DNA of 64,000 bases from positions 13,337,294 to 13,401,293 of the forward strand of contig BSYO01000008.1 in the NCBI GenBank assembly GCA_033239525.1, read 5' to 3'. Under the pieces are notes generated by a model that saw nothing but the letters and a program-made list of their open reading frames with translations, was not told the origin of the DNA and searched no databases. Origin of the DNA: Nepenthes gracilis (taxonomy: Eukaryota; Streptophyta; Magnoliopsida; Caryophyllales; Nepenthaceae). The position numbers and the translations under genes are program-made. How positions within the stretch are numbered: the stretch's first letter is position 1; each line of letters begins with the position of its first letter. Below are positions 47,190 to 59,345 of the stretch, piece after piece.

Positions 47190-48870
47190 TCAATATTGAA
47201 ACCAAAAGACTCCATCTGCCTGAATATTAAAATTTGCCCACAACTTATTATTCAAATCCCTAGCAATCTTCATCAAATAAAGATCATTCATTTGGGACTC
47301 CGATCTTTTCATAATCCACCAGTTAAATAAAAAAATACGCTAAAATCATCATCGAGCCTTGAGAGTGAGTATAACCAAATATTACTTTTGAGATATTTTT
47401 GACTCAATTGAGCCTAAGTGTAACCATTCCTTGATCATCAATTGAGCCATTATGCCTAAATATTTCCGACTCAATGCATTAGCAACCATATTCTCCTTCC
47501 TTGGCAGGTATTGGATTTCAAAATCATAGTCTTTCGACAAATCTATTCATCAGCTTTACTGCATGTTTAACTTCTACTAAAATAAATATGTCATGCTCTT
47601 ATGATCAAAATAAACAAACTTCTTACATAAATAATGTCTCCAAGTCTTCAAGGAAAAAGTCACCACCGTCAATTCCAAATTGTGGGTGCGATAATTCTGT
47701 TCATGGGTTTTGAGCTTCCTTGACCCATAAGCAGCCACTTGTCCATGCTACATCAAAACACAACACATATTTCTTTGAAGCGTCACAATATACCATGAAA
47801 CCTCTCAATAAATCTGAAATTAACATTATAGGTGTAGAAGTTAGTCTATCCCTTAAATTTTGGAAACTCCTCTTGCAGTCTTCATCCTAAAGAAAAGCCA
47901 TTCACTTTTAGGTTAGACGTGTCAGTGGCACTATAATCTTTGATAAATTCTCAATGAATAGTCTATAATATCCGGCCAAGCCTAGAAAATTTTGAACTAT
48001 CGTAACACTAGTCAGCCGTTTCCAATTAGCTACTGCCTCGACTTTCTTCGGATCCATTGATATACCTCCTTTGGAAATTATGTGCCCTAAAAATAAAACT
48101 TCTACTAAACAAAACTCACACTTCTTTAACTTGGTGAATAGCCTCAAGGCAATCCTAAAACGAACTTCATGCTCCTCAAATTTTTTCGCATAAATTAAAA
48201 TATTATCATTAAAGACTAATAAATTGATCCAGTTAGAGTTAAAAAACCTAATTCCTAAGATTTGTAATTACTACCAGTACATTTGTTAACCCAAAAGGCA
48301 TTATTAAAAATTTATAATGGTTATGCTTCATTCTAAATGCCGTCTTAAGTACGTCCACATGCTTGATCCTCAACTGCTGATACTTCAAATGCAAATCTAT
48401 TTTAGAGAAAACCTACACTCTTTGTAATTGGTTGAACAGATCATCAATCCTAAGCAAAAGATACTTATTCTTGATTATAATCTTAGTTAATTCTCGATAA
48501 TAAATACACAAACTCATTGATCCATCCTTCTTAACAAAGATTACCAGTCCTCCCCATGATGATACACTCAGCCGAATAAATTCCTTCTTCAGTAACTCTT
48601 ACAATTATTACTTTAACTATTTTAATTCATATGAGGTCATTCTATAAAGAATCCTCGAGATTAGTGCAGATCTCAACATCACATCAATCGCAAATTCAAT
48701 TTTTCGATTAAGAGGTAAACCAAACAATTTTGGAAAAATATCTTCGAATTCATATACCACCAGAATATCTGTCGTCGACACATAATGACTACCAGATGTA
48801 GTGGCATAGGCTAAATAAGCTGGGCATCCATCTTTAATCAAATGGCTTGCATGCAGAGTCCAAATCAATC
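47190..48870 (-). pseudogene. RT, RNase H and start of integrase (broken)
   Basis: Minus-strand open pieces: RT linker ('DILVVYEFEDIFPKLFGLPL', 48868-48617) and RT thumb (48147-47908: 'KKCEFCLVEVLFLGHIISKG', 'NFLGLAGYYRLFIENLSKI'). The catalytic FIDD site near 48190-48225 is degraded to FNDN. RNase H remnants ('VYCDASKKY') lie at about 47760-47800. The integrase start ('MNDLYLMKIARDLNNKLWA') is near 47300-47220, ending at the CAAAT insertion. Multiple stops and frameshifts; non-functional. Confidence 0.88.
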
Positions 48871-50340
48871 TGGATGACTCCTACCCGATGTTCCCTTGGA
48901 ATTCAAAAGATTTATACCTTAAAATACAAAACAAATAAATTTGTTCAAACAATCCACACTAGCGTGAGAATACGCCAACCAATCTATTCCAAAAATGACA
49001 TCAAAATTAGGGATATCAAGCAAAATTAAATTTGCTAACAACTCAAACCCATTGACTCAAATCAACACTGGGGGTACGTATCTGCTAACAAAGACTTACA
49101 AATCGAGATAGATATTACTAATGTAAATTCCAAAATTCAAGGCAGTGCATACAAATTACAAACAAATTTAGAGGCCAGAAATGAAAGCATAGACCTAGGA
49201 TCAATCAACACATCAGTCATAGAATCAAAAATTTGTATGTTACCTTCAATAACCAATGGATCCATTCTTACATCCTTCACCAATACCATAAACGTCCTCC
49301 ACATGATAGAGAGCTTCTTATCCAGACACCTAGAAGGGAATGGACAATCTTTCACCATATGGCCATCTTAGCCACAATTAAAGTAAGCTCTGCCTTGTCA
49401 ATAGCATTGTCTTCCAACATGAAGCTTGCCATAATGCTCATATGCTGACTTTGAAAACTAGAGCTTTGTTGGTGAAGACTCGACCCCAATTGCCTACCCT
49501 TTCTCCTGCACCTTGGACTCAAATTGAGATCCTTCAGTCTTTGAACTTTAACATTTTTCTAGCTTTCTCTTCTCAAAGAATTTCTCCCTTTCTTGCTCTT
49601 GCTCAATGAGTAGAGCTCGAACAAGCACTTTGTTGCAGGTTTATAATCGAAGGGGCAACAATTGTTTTCAGATTGAATCTTGTAGCTCTTACAAAAACTT
49701 CCCAGCTCTCCTAGCCTCATCCACCCCACATGTGGTGTAAAACGGGATAATTCGATGAACTTGATGTTATATTTGGCCACCGTTCAACTTCCTTGCCTCA
49801 AACGGCTGAATCCATCCTCCTTAATCTCACGAATGCATGGGGAAAACTTTCTCCATAAATGCCTCCAAAAAAATATCCCACGAGATCTCTTCATTTTCGA
49901 TACCTAAGGCTCGCCGTTAAGTAGGCCACCATCTATTGGCCTCTTCTTCAAGCTTATAAACCACAAAGTTTACCTTATTCTCCTTAGGGAAGTTTATGAT
50001 GTTAAACACCTCCACTCAGTGGATCCATTTCTCTGCTCTAATGGGGTCAAACCCCCCCCCCCCAAGAACTCCGAGACACACTCATTGGTAAAGCGGTCAA
50101 AGAACATAGTACATGTGCTTAATCAACCATACTTCTATTAGCTAAGTCCTCCTCTTAATGCTAGATCATCCTATCCATAGCTCATTCAGCCCATCATCGC
50201 CACATAATTGTCCTCCCAACTCGAACCCGATCCTCTACTCTCTAATCATCTATTCCTCACCATATTGACACTTACCATGCAAAATTTTAAATGTTTAGTG
50301 CCTCAAAATCAAACAAGACACTTTTCTTACAATATTTTTT
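48871..50340 (-). pseudogene. gag and protease of the minus-strand element (broken)
   Basis: The protease region is readable around 49358-49000; the DSG site is degraded (LIDPRSMLSFLAS instead of a DSGSTHSF type). A zinc-knuckle end 'MVKDCPFPSR' lies at 49358. Capsid pieces include 'MAKYNIKFIELSRFTPHVG' (49780 area), matching 'VAEYDAQFMKLSRFAPYF' of the plus-strand element. Gag continues in broken form to about 50100, with a run of 12 C at 50052-50063. Non-functional. Confidence 0.82.
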
Positions 50341-50350
50341 CTAATACCAT
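50341..50350 (-). other. Degraded Met-tRNA primer binding site
   Basis: The minus strand reads TGGTATTAG a few bases inside the 5' LTR end, one change from TGGTATCAG. Confidence 0.75.
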
Positions 50351-50353
50351 TTT

Positions 50354-52169
50354 TGTCATGACCCCAGAACAAAAGTAGATAATAAATAATAATAATAATA
50401 ATATCAAATATAAATCCAAATCAAATCCCCAAAATAATACAATTGTCGTTAGTAATATATGCATCATCCCTCAAATGTCTAAAATACAAATAATAAATCC
50501 AAATACAATTAAATATAAATAAAATCTTCCAAATTATCCTCATCCAAACTTTCTGCAAGCAATCCATAACCGTCTAATCCGAAAATAGTTGGAAACAGCA
50601 TAAAGTCATAAGCTGAAAGCTCAACAAGTATTAATATATACATAATAAAACATGCAAGCCTACAAATTAGAATGAAGCAGCAAAAATGATAAAACATGTG
50701 TGAAAGTCCCATATATGTCAAAAGTCCACACATTTCAAATATCTAAATGTGTCAAATATTCAAAATTTGTACATAAATGCCAAATAGTCCAAATATAATT
50801 TCTTAAGAAAAATGCAAAATCTATATATGAATACCAAAAAGTTCAAATTTATGAAATCATCTAAAGGTTCAAATATCCAAATATCAAATTTTAGAAGTTT
50901 CAAAGTCCAAAATCCAAGGTATGAAAATCAAACAATTCTAAATAAGAATCAAAACCTACAAATCTGATAACTCAAATCTCTAATATCAAATCAAATGCAA
51001 GTACAAACATTAAAAGTTCAAAATATGCTAAAATATAATAACCAAGGATTAAAAAATAACTTTATAGAAAAGTTATACATACTTTCCATAACTTTAGGCC
51101 AAATTACTACTATTTAAACTAATAGACGGGGCATCTATATATTACTCCCTATAGACGATGTCAAACACCACTTTCTTCTCTCACTTATAGATGATAGTTA
51201 TAATCTTTAACTCTGTCTAAATATACGAAGACGTAAAAATACATTATTTTGTTCAATTCCTTATAATAATTTTCAACAAAATGCCAAATCAAGAGACTCT
51301 AAAACAAATATCAAAAACTTTTTTTATAGAAAAAGTACAAAATTTCTACTCCAAGAAAAGACAAATACAAAACATTTCACCTTATTGGAAAGTGCAAATA
51401 TCAAAACAAATAATAAAATAAATTCTAGTCCGAAACATATGCATAGACTATCACATGTAAGGCCCAAATGCACGATTTCATGACTTTTGTTCCACAAATA
51501 CTCACGTATATAAATATAATACTACAAATATTTACTTATTTGTACAAATCGGATAAAACTCTCAAATTTTCGATAAAATCCAAACAAAAGATTAAAACCA
51601 CCGATAAAAACTATATGCATGTACATATATTCAAAATAGGAAAGTCGAAAATGACAAGCATGTATATTAAAACAAGAAGCATAAATAAAGAATCTAAAAT
51701 AGACCAAAAATTAGGCTTACAAATATTTACCTTAACCTTTTAATCTAACTGATTTGACCAACTAAAGCTTTTAATTTCACTTCCTTCTCTCCTCTTTCTT
51801 TCTCATTTCCTCTCCTCAGAAAATCTGATTAAAAACAGTGCATAAGTTGCTTCCATGAACGGAATGGCACACAAACACCAATCAGGTACATATCAGGTGC
51901 CACTCAAACCCTCAGGCATGCATGAACGTCACATCAGGCATAGCTTAGGTGCTAGTAATCTGCCTAAGACACACACAAGCGCCCAGAAGTGCTCCTTCGG
52001 CATATACATTATGTCTGGAATACGCATAAGTATGTATCAGATGCGTATCAGGTGCCAAACCAGAGTCCAAAACATATTTTCTTTGAAATTTTTATTGTAC
52101 AATTATTTCCAAATTGACCAAAAATAATTTAATGACATTATGATTTATAACTAGAAATCAAGCATTACA
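50354..52169 (-). repeat. 5' LTR of the minus-strand element
   Basis: TGTCATGACC to AGCATTACA on the plus strand. It matches 39171-41321 but is shorter and lacks the inverted duplication. An (AAT)n run lies near 50384. Open frames inside are not genes. Confidence 0.9.
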
Positions 52170-52174
52170 AGTAT
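52170..52174. repeat. Right target-site duplication AGTAT
   Basis: Exact copy of 39166-39170. Confidence 0.92.
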
Positions 52175-52988
52175 CTAACAGAGTCAATAATACTTCTAGG
52201 CAAGCTTGATGTTGAATTTCCTTTTTAAGGATTTATGCCAATGAGGTTGTAGCCTGAGGTATACAAACTCCTCGGGCTCAATGTTTAAATCCCTCCTTCT
52301 ATGATAGTAGTACTATTCATCCTCTCTTGTGCCTTTATAAGCTCCCTTTTGAATCATTCAAAGATTTCACCCATGCTAACAATTAGCACTCCACTTCCTA
52401 ACTTCAGGCCGACCCTTTCTCATAAGTGCACAACACCAAGGGTGGTCTTACATGCAACCTTCAAATGGACTACATTTAGTTGATGCATGGTGGGACATAT
52501 TCTGTCAATAAACCTTTACCTATTCATTACTATTGTTAATGTCATTTAATTTGATTGGATCAATAGCATTTCGCATATCATAATGAGCCTTAAGAGCTTA
52601 ATTGTACATGACATAAAACAGATCATGTAATCTTTGATCTCTTTTTAGTGTGAATCTGTTGAATGAAATTAGAGTTAAATTAATGCCACTATAAAATTAC
52701 AATAGAAAATAAAATTTCCTAATTATAAACTTCTAAATATGTATGTTAAACTGCACTTAAGTACTCAAACACACACAGATTATACTCACAACCAGCTACA
52801 CTAGTAATTATACTCAATATTTCAATAGCCAATTGTTGAAGGTTTAGGGCTGCAATTTTAAACAGATTCCAGCACTCCGCTACAAAATTATAGAGAATTG
52901 TAAATAGTTAAGATGAATAATATTAGATTACTAAAGTGAATAAGAATAGAAAATATAAGTACTTAGAGCTTTTGTTTTTTTGTTTTCC
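52175..52988. other. No gene seen; possible SINE-like relic
   Basis: Mostly AT-rich. At 52246-52293 'GTTGTAGCCTGAGG' and, about 25 bp on, 'TGTTTAAATCCC' loosely resemble the A and B boxes of a tRNA-derived SINE promoter. Without a tail or target duplication this is only a suggestion. Confidence 0.3.
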
Positions 52989-54065
52989 GTGCCAATGCTT
53001 GGAATAAGTCTTTATATGCACCGATACAAATCATTGGTGATTTCTAACTGGATCACTTTGTAAAAGAAATAAGGATAGAAGTGATGCTATATGCAATAGA
53101 TGATGAAACATTCTCATTAGTTGTTAATGGATCATTCCCATTGAAAACCTTTTGTATGGTAAAAGAGGCTTTCATCTCTCTTATATAAACAAGGCTTTCA
53201 TCTCTCGATTATATATTGATTTGGATCTTTGTAAAAGAAATAAGGATAGAAGTGACTGCTATATGCAATAGATGATGAAATTGGCATTCTCATTAGTTGT
53301 TAATGATTTTGAAAATATCTCTATACTTCCCTTCATTCCCATTAATTTTATCTCTCTTATATATTGACAACTCAGTCATAATTTTATCCTGCGTGCCAAT
53401 GCTTGGAATAAGTCTTTATATGCACTGATACAAATCATTGGTGATTTCTTCGTCAAGTTCAACAACTGGATCACTGTAAAAGAAATAAGGATAGAAGTGG
53501 CCTGCTATATGCAATAGATGATGAAATTGGCATTCTCATTAGTTGTTAATGATTTTGAAAATATCTCTATACTTCCCTTCATTCCCATTGAAAACCTTTT
53601 GTATGGTAAAAGAGGCTTTCATCTCTCTTATATATTGACAACTCAGTCATAATTTTATCCTGCGTGCCAATGCTTGAAATAAGTCTTTATATGCACTGAT
53701 ACAAATCATTATCAAGTGGATTGTAAAAGAAATAAGGATAGAAGTTGCTATATGCAATAGATGATGAAGTTGGCATTCTCATTAGTTGTTAATGATTTTG
53801 AAAATATCTCTATACTTCCCTTCATTCCCATTGAAAACCTTTTGTATGGTAAAAGAGGCTTTCATCTCTCTTATATATTATATAATTTTATCCTATATCC
53901 ATGAAATAAGTCTTTTCTCATTATTATCAAGATTTTGAAATCACCGTAAAAGAAATAAAAGAAGTGGACCTATATGCAATAGATGATGAAGTTGGCATTC
54001 TCATTAGTTGTTAATGATTTTGAAAAAATACTTCCCTTATTCCCATTGAAAACCTTTTGTTGGCT
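52989..54065. repeat. Irregular tandem array of a roughly 170-275-bp unit
   Basis: Ordered markers recur: 'gccaatgcttggaataagtc' at 52991, 53395 and 53666 (decayed near 53900); 'gtaaaagaaataaggatagaag' at about 53061, 53231, 53477, 53722 and (shortened) 53945; then 'tatatgcaatagatgatgaa' and 'cattctcattagttgttaatg' in each unit. The units differ mainly by internal deletions; the last is the shortest. No protein or RNA gene is recognised. Confidence 0.85.
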
Positions 54066-54265
54066 TCTTTAGATAATGAAGCCATTAAAAAGGTTATCCA
54101 GTTAGTCTATTCTCATTATTATCAAGTTGAAAACCCAAAAAAGAGGACCCATGACCCAAAATGAAGCCATTAAAAGGCAGTAGCTCTTTTAATTGCTCTT
54201 CACCCATTACTCTAATGTAAACATATTTCTAAGATTGAATTTTTACTTGTAGACCCGTTCTAAAG

Positions 54266-55170
54266 TTAAAAAAATTGTTGCAAATCAAGTGATTCATTGT
54301 CTAACCAATTCACTCTTTTTATAAAATACCTCATTATATTCAATACACTAGTATGGTTGTAGATAAAGCCAATGAGAGAAACGACTTTCTCTAAAGTCCT
54401 TTTAAAACATAGTCTTACCAATATCCTCCAAACTAAGTTCAACACAATATGCTGCACATAGAGTACAATATCAGTGCTTCCTTTTTGCATGTAAAAGTTT
54501 CCTTAAGTCCCAAAAGGAAAGAAATAAGTTTTGATTATATAATTTATAGCACAGAAAAAAAATTATATAACAAGATAACAAGTTAAATAAAAGAAATAAA
54601 TTTCAATACAAAAAAAACTTACCAACTAATACAAAGTTACTTCTATTATCAGTAATCACCTAAACAATGTTTTCCTCTCCAATTTAATATACAAATTTAT
54701 CAACTAGCTCAAATACCTTCTTTGCAATTTTCATATATTTAGAAGTATCAACAGATTACATAAATATTGTTCCTAAAGGGCAATTCACCAAGAAGTTAAT
54801 CAAGCTTCGTTGTATCCTATTTCTCCATGAATCAGACATAATGGAGCAACCATGCTTTACCACGCTTCTTTATATCCATTTAACAAACCATCTGTGTCCT
54901 TTATCTCCTTTATAAGAAGAGGTACTCTTAACTCATGATAACTATAAGGCTTTAAATTTGGACTATACCTTCCAATTGATTCAATCATCCACTTAAAATA
55001 TTCCAAACAAGTAGTATTAAATGCCATCCTAGCTTAAGAGAAGAAATAAGCTATGTATTGAATTGTTCTGGCTCTTGCTCCTTTGTCACATGCATCATTT
55101 ATATTTTTGCCACAATTTGCCCCCTCTATTTGGTTTTTGAGTCATAAACAAATCCATGGGGTCTTTTAGA
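54266..55170 (-). pseudogene. hAT-superfamily transposase remnant
   Basis: Minus-strand reading in several frames gives, in order: 'DPMDLFMTQKP' (about 55150), 'IQYIAYFFS', 'YSPNLKPYSYHELRVPLL' (about 54950), the DUF659-type 'MSDSW' and 'SLINFLVNCPLGTIFM' (about 54840-54770), 'VITDNRSNFVLVGKF' (about 54650), and 'FKRTLEKVVSLIGFIYNHTS' in an open piece at 54490-54266. This order fits plant hAT transposases with a DUF659 domain. The BED finger and the C-terminal dimerisation domain are not seen. Frame breaks exclude function. Confidence 0.78.
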
Positions 55171-55543
55171 TGTAGTGAGTTTATTTAGCATTCTTAAGAA
55201 GTCCTACTTCATTTCTAAAATTCCCACCCACTGTTTCATCATGCATATTCGCTGTCCCCACATCATCTTCAACATCATCATCACCAATTTCTCTTTCTCC
55301 ATCATCATAATCTGGTAATAAATCATATGATTGACTCTTTTATGATTTTTTCTCGTTTATATAATTTTTTAGATCTATTTTAACCTCCAAAGGGAACTTT
55401 TTACATTGTACTCCATTTCTACACTTTCCCACTTCTTTTTTCTCGAAATATTCCTCCTTTAGTGACATTGTCACATAACACACATCTTAAAATTAGGATC
55501 TTTAGGGACTTTAAAATAATTATACTTCCAGCCAGAGTTTTTT

Positions 55544-57551
55544 TATCACATCCCAAACCATATTTTATTTTATTTTATCTAAAATTTACTAAGATCTAAC
55601 TAAAAACCACAAAACCGGATCAAACACAAACAAACCTAAACCCAAAGCAATGAAAGTTCATAAATCACAACGGACATAAGACCTAATTTAACTAATGCTA
55701 CCTAATCTCCAAACAATAACAATAAAATCTACTCAAAACTCAATTTAAACCAGCAAGAAAAAGTGTCAACCAAAAATCTAAACCATCACAATAAGCTTGC
55801 CAAGCCAACAATTACAGAAATCCTAAATATAAATACAAACTGTCATAATCGGATATATAATAAATCCCAAAATAAATCAAATAATATCCAAATACAAAAT
55901 CCAAACACAAATAAAACCAAACCAAGTCTTCAAGCATCCTCTGTCTAAATCCTGTAAGTCTTCAAAGCCCATTAAATTGGAAGGCATTAGAAAGGTTTGC
56001 AATATGTGGTCAAAAACTCATCAAATATATGTATATAATAACAAATACATGTCCATAAACAGAATCAAGGAACAAAAAACAATAACATACATTCGTAATC
56101 CAACATATCAAATGTTTCAAATATTGAAAGTCCAAATGCCAAATGTCCAAATACATCATATATCCAAATATGATTTTCTCCGTAAAATTCATAATCCAAA
56201 TATGAATACCAAATAGTCCAAAGTACAAAATTATTCAAAAGTCCAACATCATAAATCCAAATGTTCAAAAGTTCAAAGTTGGATAAATTCGAATGTCAAT
56301 AAAAGCCTGCTAATCTCAAAAATCAAACATCTCAATTATTAAATCATATACAGGTAAAATCACAAAAATCTAAAAACATGTTAAAACAAAGAACTAATGA
56401 TTAAAAGATTAACTTTGAGAAATTGTTACACATACTCCGGATAACCTTATGTCAAAACATTACTATTTAAACTTATAAGCAAACCATCTGAAAATTACTC
56501 CGTATAAGTGGAGTCAAATGCCATTTTATTTTGCAACCCGTGAATGATAGGTGAAGTACTCAAATCTTGTCTACATATACTAGGACGTTCAAATATATTA
56601 TTTTGTTTAATTCCTTATAATGTTTCCCAAGAAAATGCCAAATCGGGGGACTCTATAACAAAAAGCTCAACTTTTCTTCTATGTAAAAAAAGTATAAAAG
56701 TTTTACTTTAAAGAAATACAAATATAAAACTTTTCACCTTATAAGAAAGTACAAATATGAAATTATATAATAAAATAGAGTCTAATCCAAATCATATGCA
56801 TAGACTATCACATGCAATGCCCAAATGCACAATTTCATAACTTTTATTTCACAAATATTCAAGTATACAAGCATAATATTTTAAATACTCACCTATTTTG
56901 TACAAAGCGGACAATATCCTAAAATATTTGGTAAAACCCAAGCAAAATCTCAAAACTTTCAGTGAAAACCACGTGCATGCAACAATATTCTAAATAAAGA
57001 AGCTAAAAGGCCATATGCATAGAAATGTAAACAAAATCAAATGGTTCAAAAATAGACCAAAAAATGGGTCTAGAATATTTATTTTAATATTTAAATCTCG
57101 TAGATCTGACTTCCAAAAACTCAAAAATCTCCTTCCTATGCTTCCTCTCTGTTCTTCTTCCTCTCCTCTTCTCTCTTCTCTCCTTCTCCTATGCAAATAA
57201 TCGAAAGCAATGCACGCAGGTCCTTTTAAACATAATTGACACACAAGTGCCTGACAAGCACGCATCAATCGCCACTCATGACTCTTAGGCACACATGAGC
57301 ACCATATCAAGCACAGCTCGAGGCACTAACCAATCCATTTAAATTGTGTTTGAGCACTGTATAGGGACATATCAGGTACAACCAAATCTGCCTAAAACAC
57401 GCATGAGCATGGCTTAGGTGCCCATCATATGTTAAAGCTTGATTCCGAAATTCAATTTTCCTTTAAATTTTTATTATACAATTACTTCTAAATTGACCCA
57501 AATTTTACATTAATGATATTATAAATCATATACAAAATATAATGCGCTATA
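55544..57551 (-). mobile_element. Solo LTR related to the 39171-52169 element
   Basis: On the plus strand it starts TATCACATCCC, matching TGTCACGACCCC of the LTRs at 39171 and 50354. Inside it shares their 'tccaaatatgattttct', 'tttcacctta(t)' and 'gcacacatgagcacc' blocks, and it ends GCGCTATA. Flanking TTTTT at 55539-55543 and 57552-57556 may be the target duplication but is low-complexity. Both termini seem changed (TG to TA, CA to TA). Length is 2008 bp, with no internal domain. Confidence 0.75.
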
Positions 57552-57556
57552 TTTTT

Positions 57557-58457
57557 ATTGCTCCCTGTTGATGTTTCTCTTGTTGCCATTTTCTAAAAAG
57601 TACAATAATCATCCACATGAAACACATTAAGTAATTAACATGGGGAATGAAGAAAATTGAGAAAAGAGAAATAATTTCAATTGATATTTCCTCCTTTCTA
57701 TTGTTACCACTCAAATAATTTCTATTGTCGTAGAAAATGGAGAAATCACATAAGTGAAATCAAAACATGGGAGAAGCCAGAAAATAGAGAATACAATAAT
57801 ATAGAAGTTGTAAAAAATAGGCGTAGTGAGAATAGAATCATGAATAAAATCACTGAAAACAGCAAAAATGAGAATGCAGAAGTAAATACAACTGCAGCTG
57901 AAGATATAAAAAACACAGGAGAAGTAGAGAATAAATTAAGGCTTCCTTCCATACCAAATTTTTGGAGCTCTTGCAATGGAGCAGCTCTAACTTCAATTGT
58001 TCCTTAAGCAGCAAAGATAAAGAATGATGGACCAAAGAACCTAAGAACCAGAGATCGAAATAGAGAACTAAAGAAACAGAGAACAGTGAAGAAAGATGAA
58101 CTTTTGCAGCAAATAACTAAAGAAATGAGGCATTTTTGTGAAAATTAGGTTTTCAAAACTTATAAACACGACATCGTAACTTTTTAAAGATACTAAAAAA
58201 GGAAGCCAAGTGCCCTTGTGCCTACATGCCTGGCTTCCCTTGCTACACGCCTAGCTGCCCTCACTAGCCTTAACTACTAGAAGGCATTAGGCACCCGTGC
58301 ACAACTTCTCTGTAGCAATGGCTTCACACGTTCAACTCCTTGGAAGTTTTTGCAAACTACGCCCTTTTTGGTTGTCAAGCTTGATTTTATCTTCATTTCT
58401 TTGTAGTTTATGACAACCTAATCCAAGCCTCTTAGCCATGCATTAACTAGAGCTCCA
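57557..58457. other. No gene recognised
   Basis: Open frames at 57681-58007 (+) and 57746-58035 (-) are Asn/Glu/Lys- or Phe/Leu/Ser-rich mirror images without a known domain. GC-richer 'gcctagctgccc' text occurs at 58210-58310. Confidence 0.45.
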
Positions 58458-59345
58458 TTAAGACTGACTAACACTAGCACATACAAGTCGACAACTATTT
58501 GAACACTTTACAATCATCTTTACTCCCTGTGCTACATATTTGCACCTAAGGTTCTCCCCATTAGACACCTTCACATGAATGGTTCCACCTAGTGACTTTG
58601 AAGTCCAAGCATCCTTATGATTCCAGCATTGATTGAAATTATGAGACGATCTGAAATCCAATAGTAAAGTAACTTTGTGCTTGCCGACTAATTCCATAAG
58701 CCTCATAGTTGAAGGCCGATGTTCCTAGATTAGGGCACTGAGTGATGATTCAGCATCTTATTTCTTCTCATCTTCCTTATGCAGGCTTCTTTCTCCTATT
58801 TCTGCTTTCATTCTTTCTGTGTATTCCTCATCATCACAAGATTCCACCAACACAAAAGACCTATCTAGCTAGGCAGTCATGAGCATTGCCCCATTTGTCG
58901 TCACATTCAATGCACATCTTCTTAATCCTCTCTTGTACCTCTTCATGGGATAATCTCATTACCTCTCTAAGTCGATTCCCCCACCTTCCTTTCCCTTCCA
59001 TGGAGTCATGACTGGTAGAGCTTTATGTATTAGGTTCTCCTCGGCAATCGTCCTTTCCATACATAATAGCGTTCATCCAGAATCTCTATCACCCTCAACC
59101 TCAATTAATCAATCTGACTGTTTCAACTTAAATGCTTCCGCTAGTCATGGTTAAGGCCCTCCAATGAAGGAACCAAGTAAATACTCTTTCGTCTACCCTC
59201 TAACTGTAATCTATAGCAGTCTAAACTCCTTGAAGTAAGTTCAAACTCTACCTTATTGGTGTAACTTGACTACTTGTCAGTGACGATTAACCACAAGTGA
59301 TGGCCCCATTGAGCCAAAACTTCAAGTTCCAATGTTGTCTACCCC
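58458..59345 (-). pseudogene. Ty3/gypsy gag-protease remnant of another lineage
   Basis: On the minus strand a zinc-knuckle sequence CIECDDKWGNAHDC (about 58910-58870), preceded by 'EEVQERIKKM', matches the gag end of gypsy elements whose knuckle reads like CxNCDEKxxxGHxC. Downstream, an open piece at 58706-58458 contains 'MRLMELVGKHKVTLLLDFRS' and 'GGTIHVKVSNGENLRCKYV', typical of retropepsin. The active site DSGS/T is degraded to DFRSS. Stops are frequent, so it is dead. The lineage differs from the Tekay-type elements (different knuckle and protease wording). Confidence 0.7.

Larger units (their letters stand above)
39171..52169 (-). mobile_element. Tekay/Del-type Ty3-gypsy retrotransposon with nested insertions
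   Basis: A 13-kb minus-strand structure bounded by AGTAT. Order from the right: 5' LTR (50354-52169), mutated Met-tRNA primer site, gag, protease, RT-RNase H, N-terminal integrase, a 4.5-kb inserted block (42653-47184, CAAAT), the rest of integrase, polypurine tract, 3' LTR (39171-41321). All coding parts are heavily broken. Without the insert the element is about 8.5 kb, close to the 2709-11580 element in size and order. Confidence 0.92.

Noticed and set aside
39171..52169. Two separate elements, one ending near 42.6 kb and one starting near 47.2 kb
   Set aside because: The matching AGTAT flanks, matching LTRs, complementary pol halves and the CAAAT duplication at the split show one element interrupted by an insertion.
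52989..54065. CRISPR-like array
   Set aside because: Units are 170-275 bp with internal deletions and no short constant repeat with unique spacers; the context is plant nuclear DNA.
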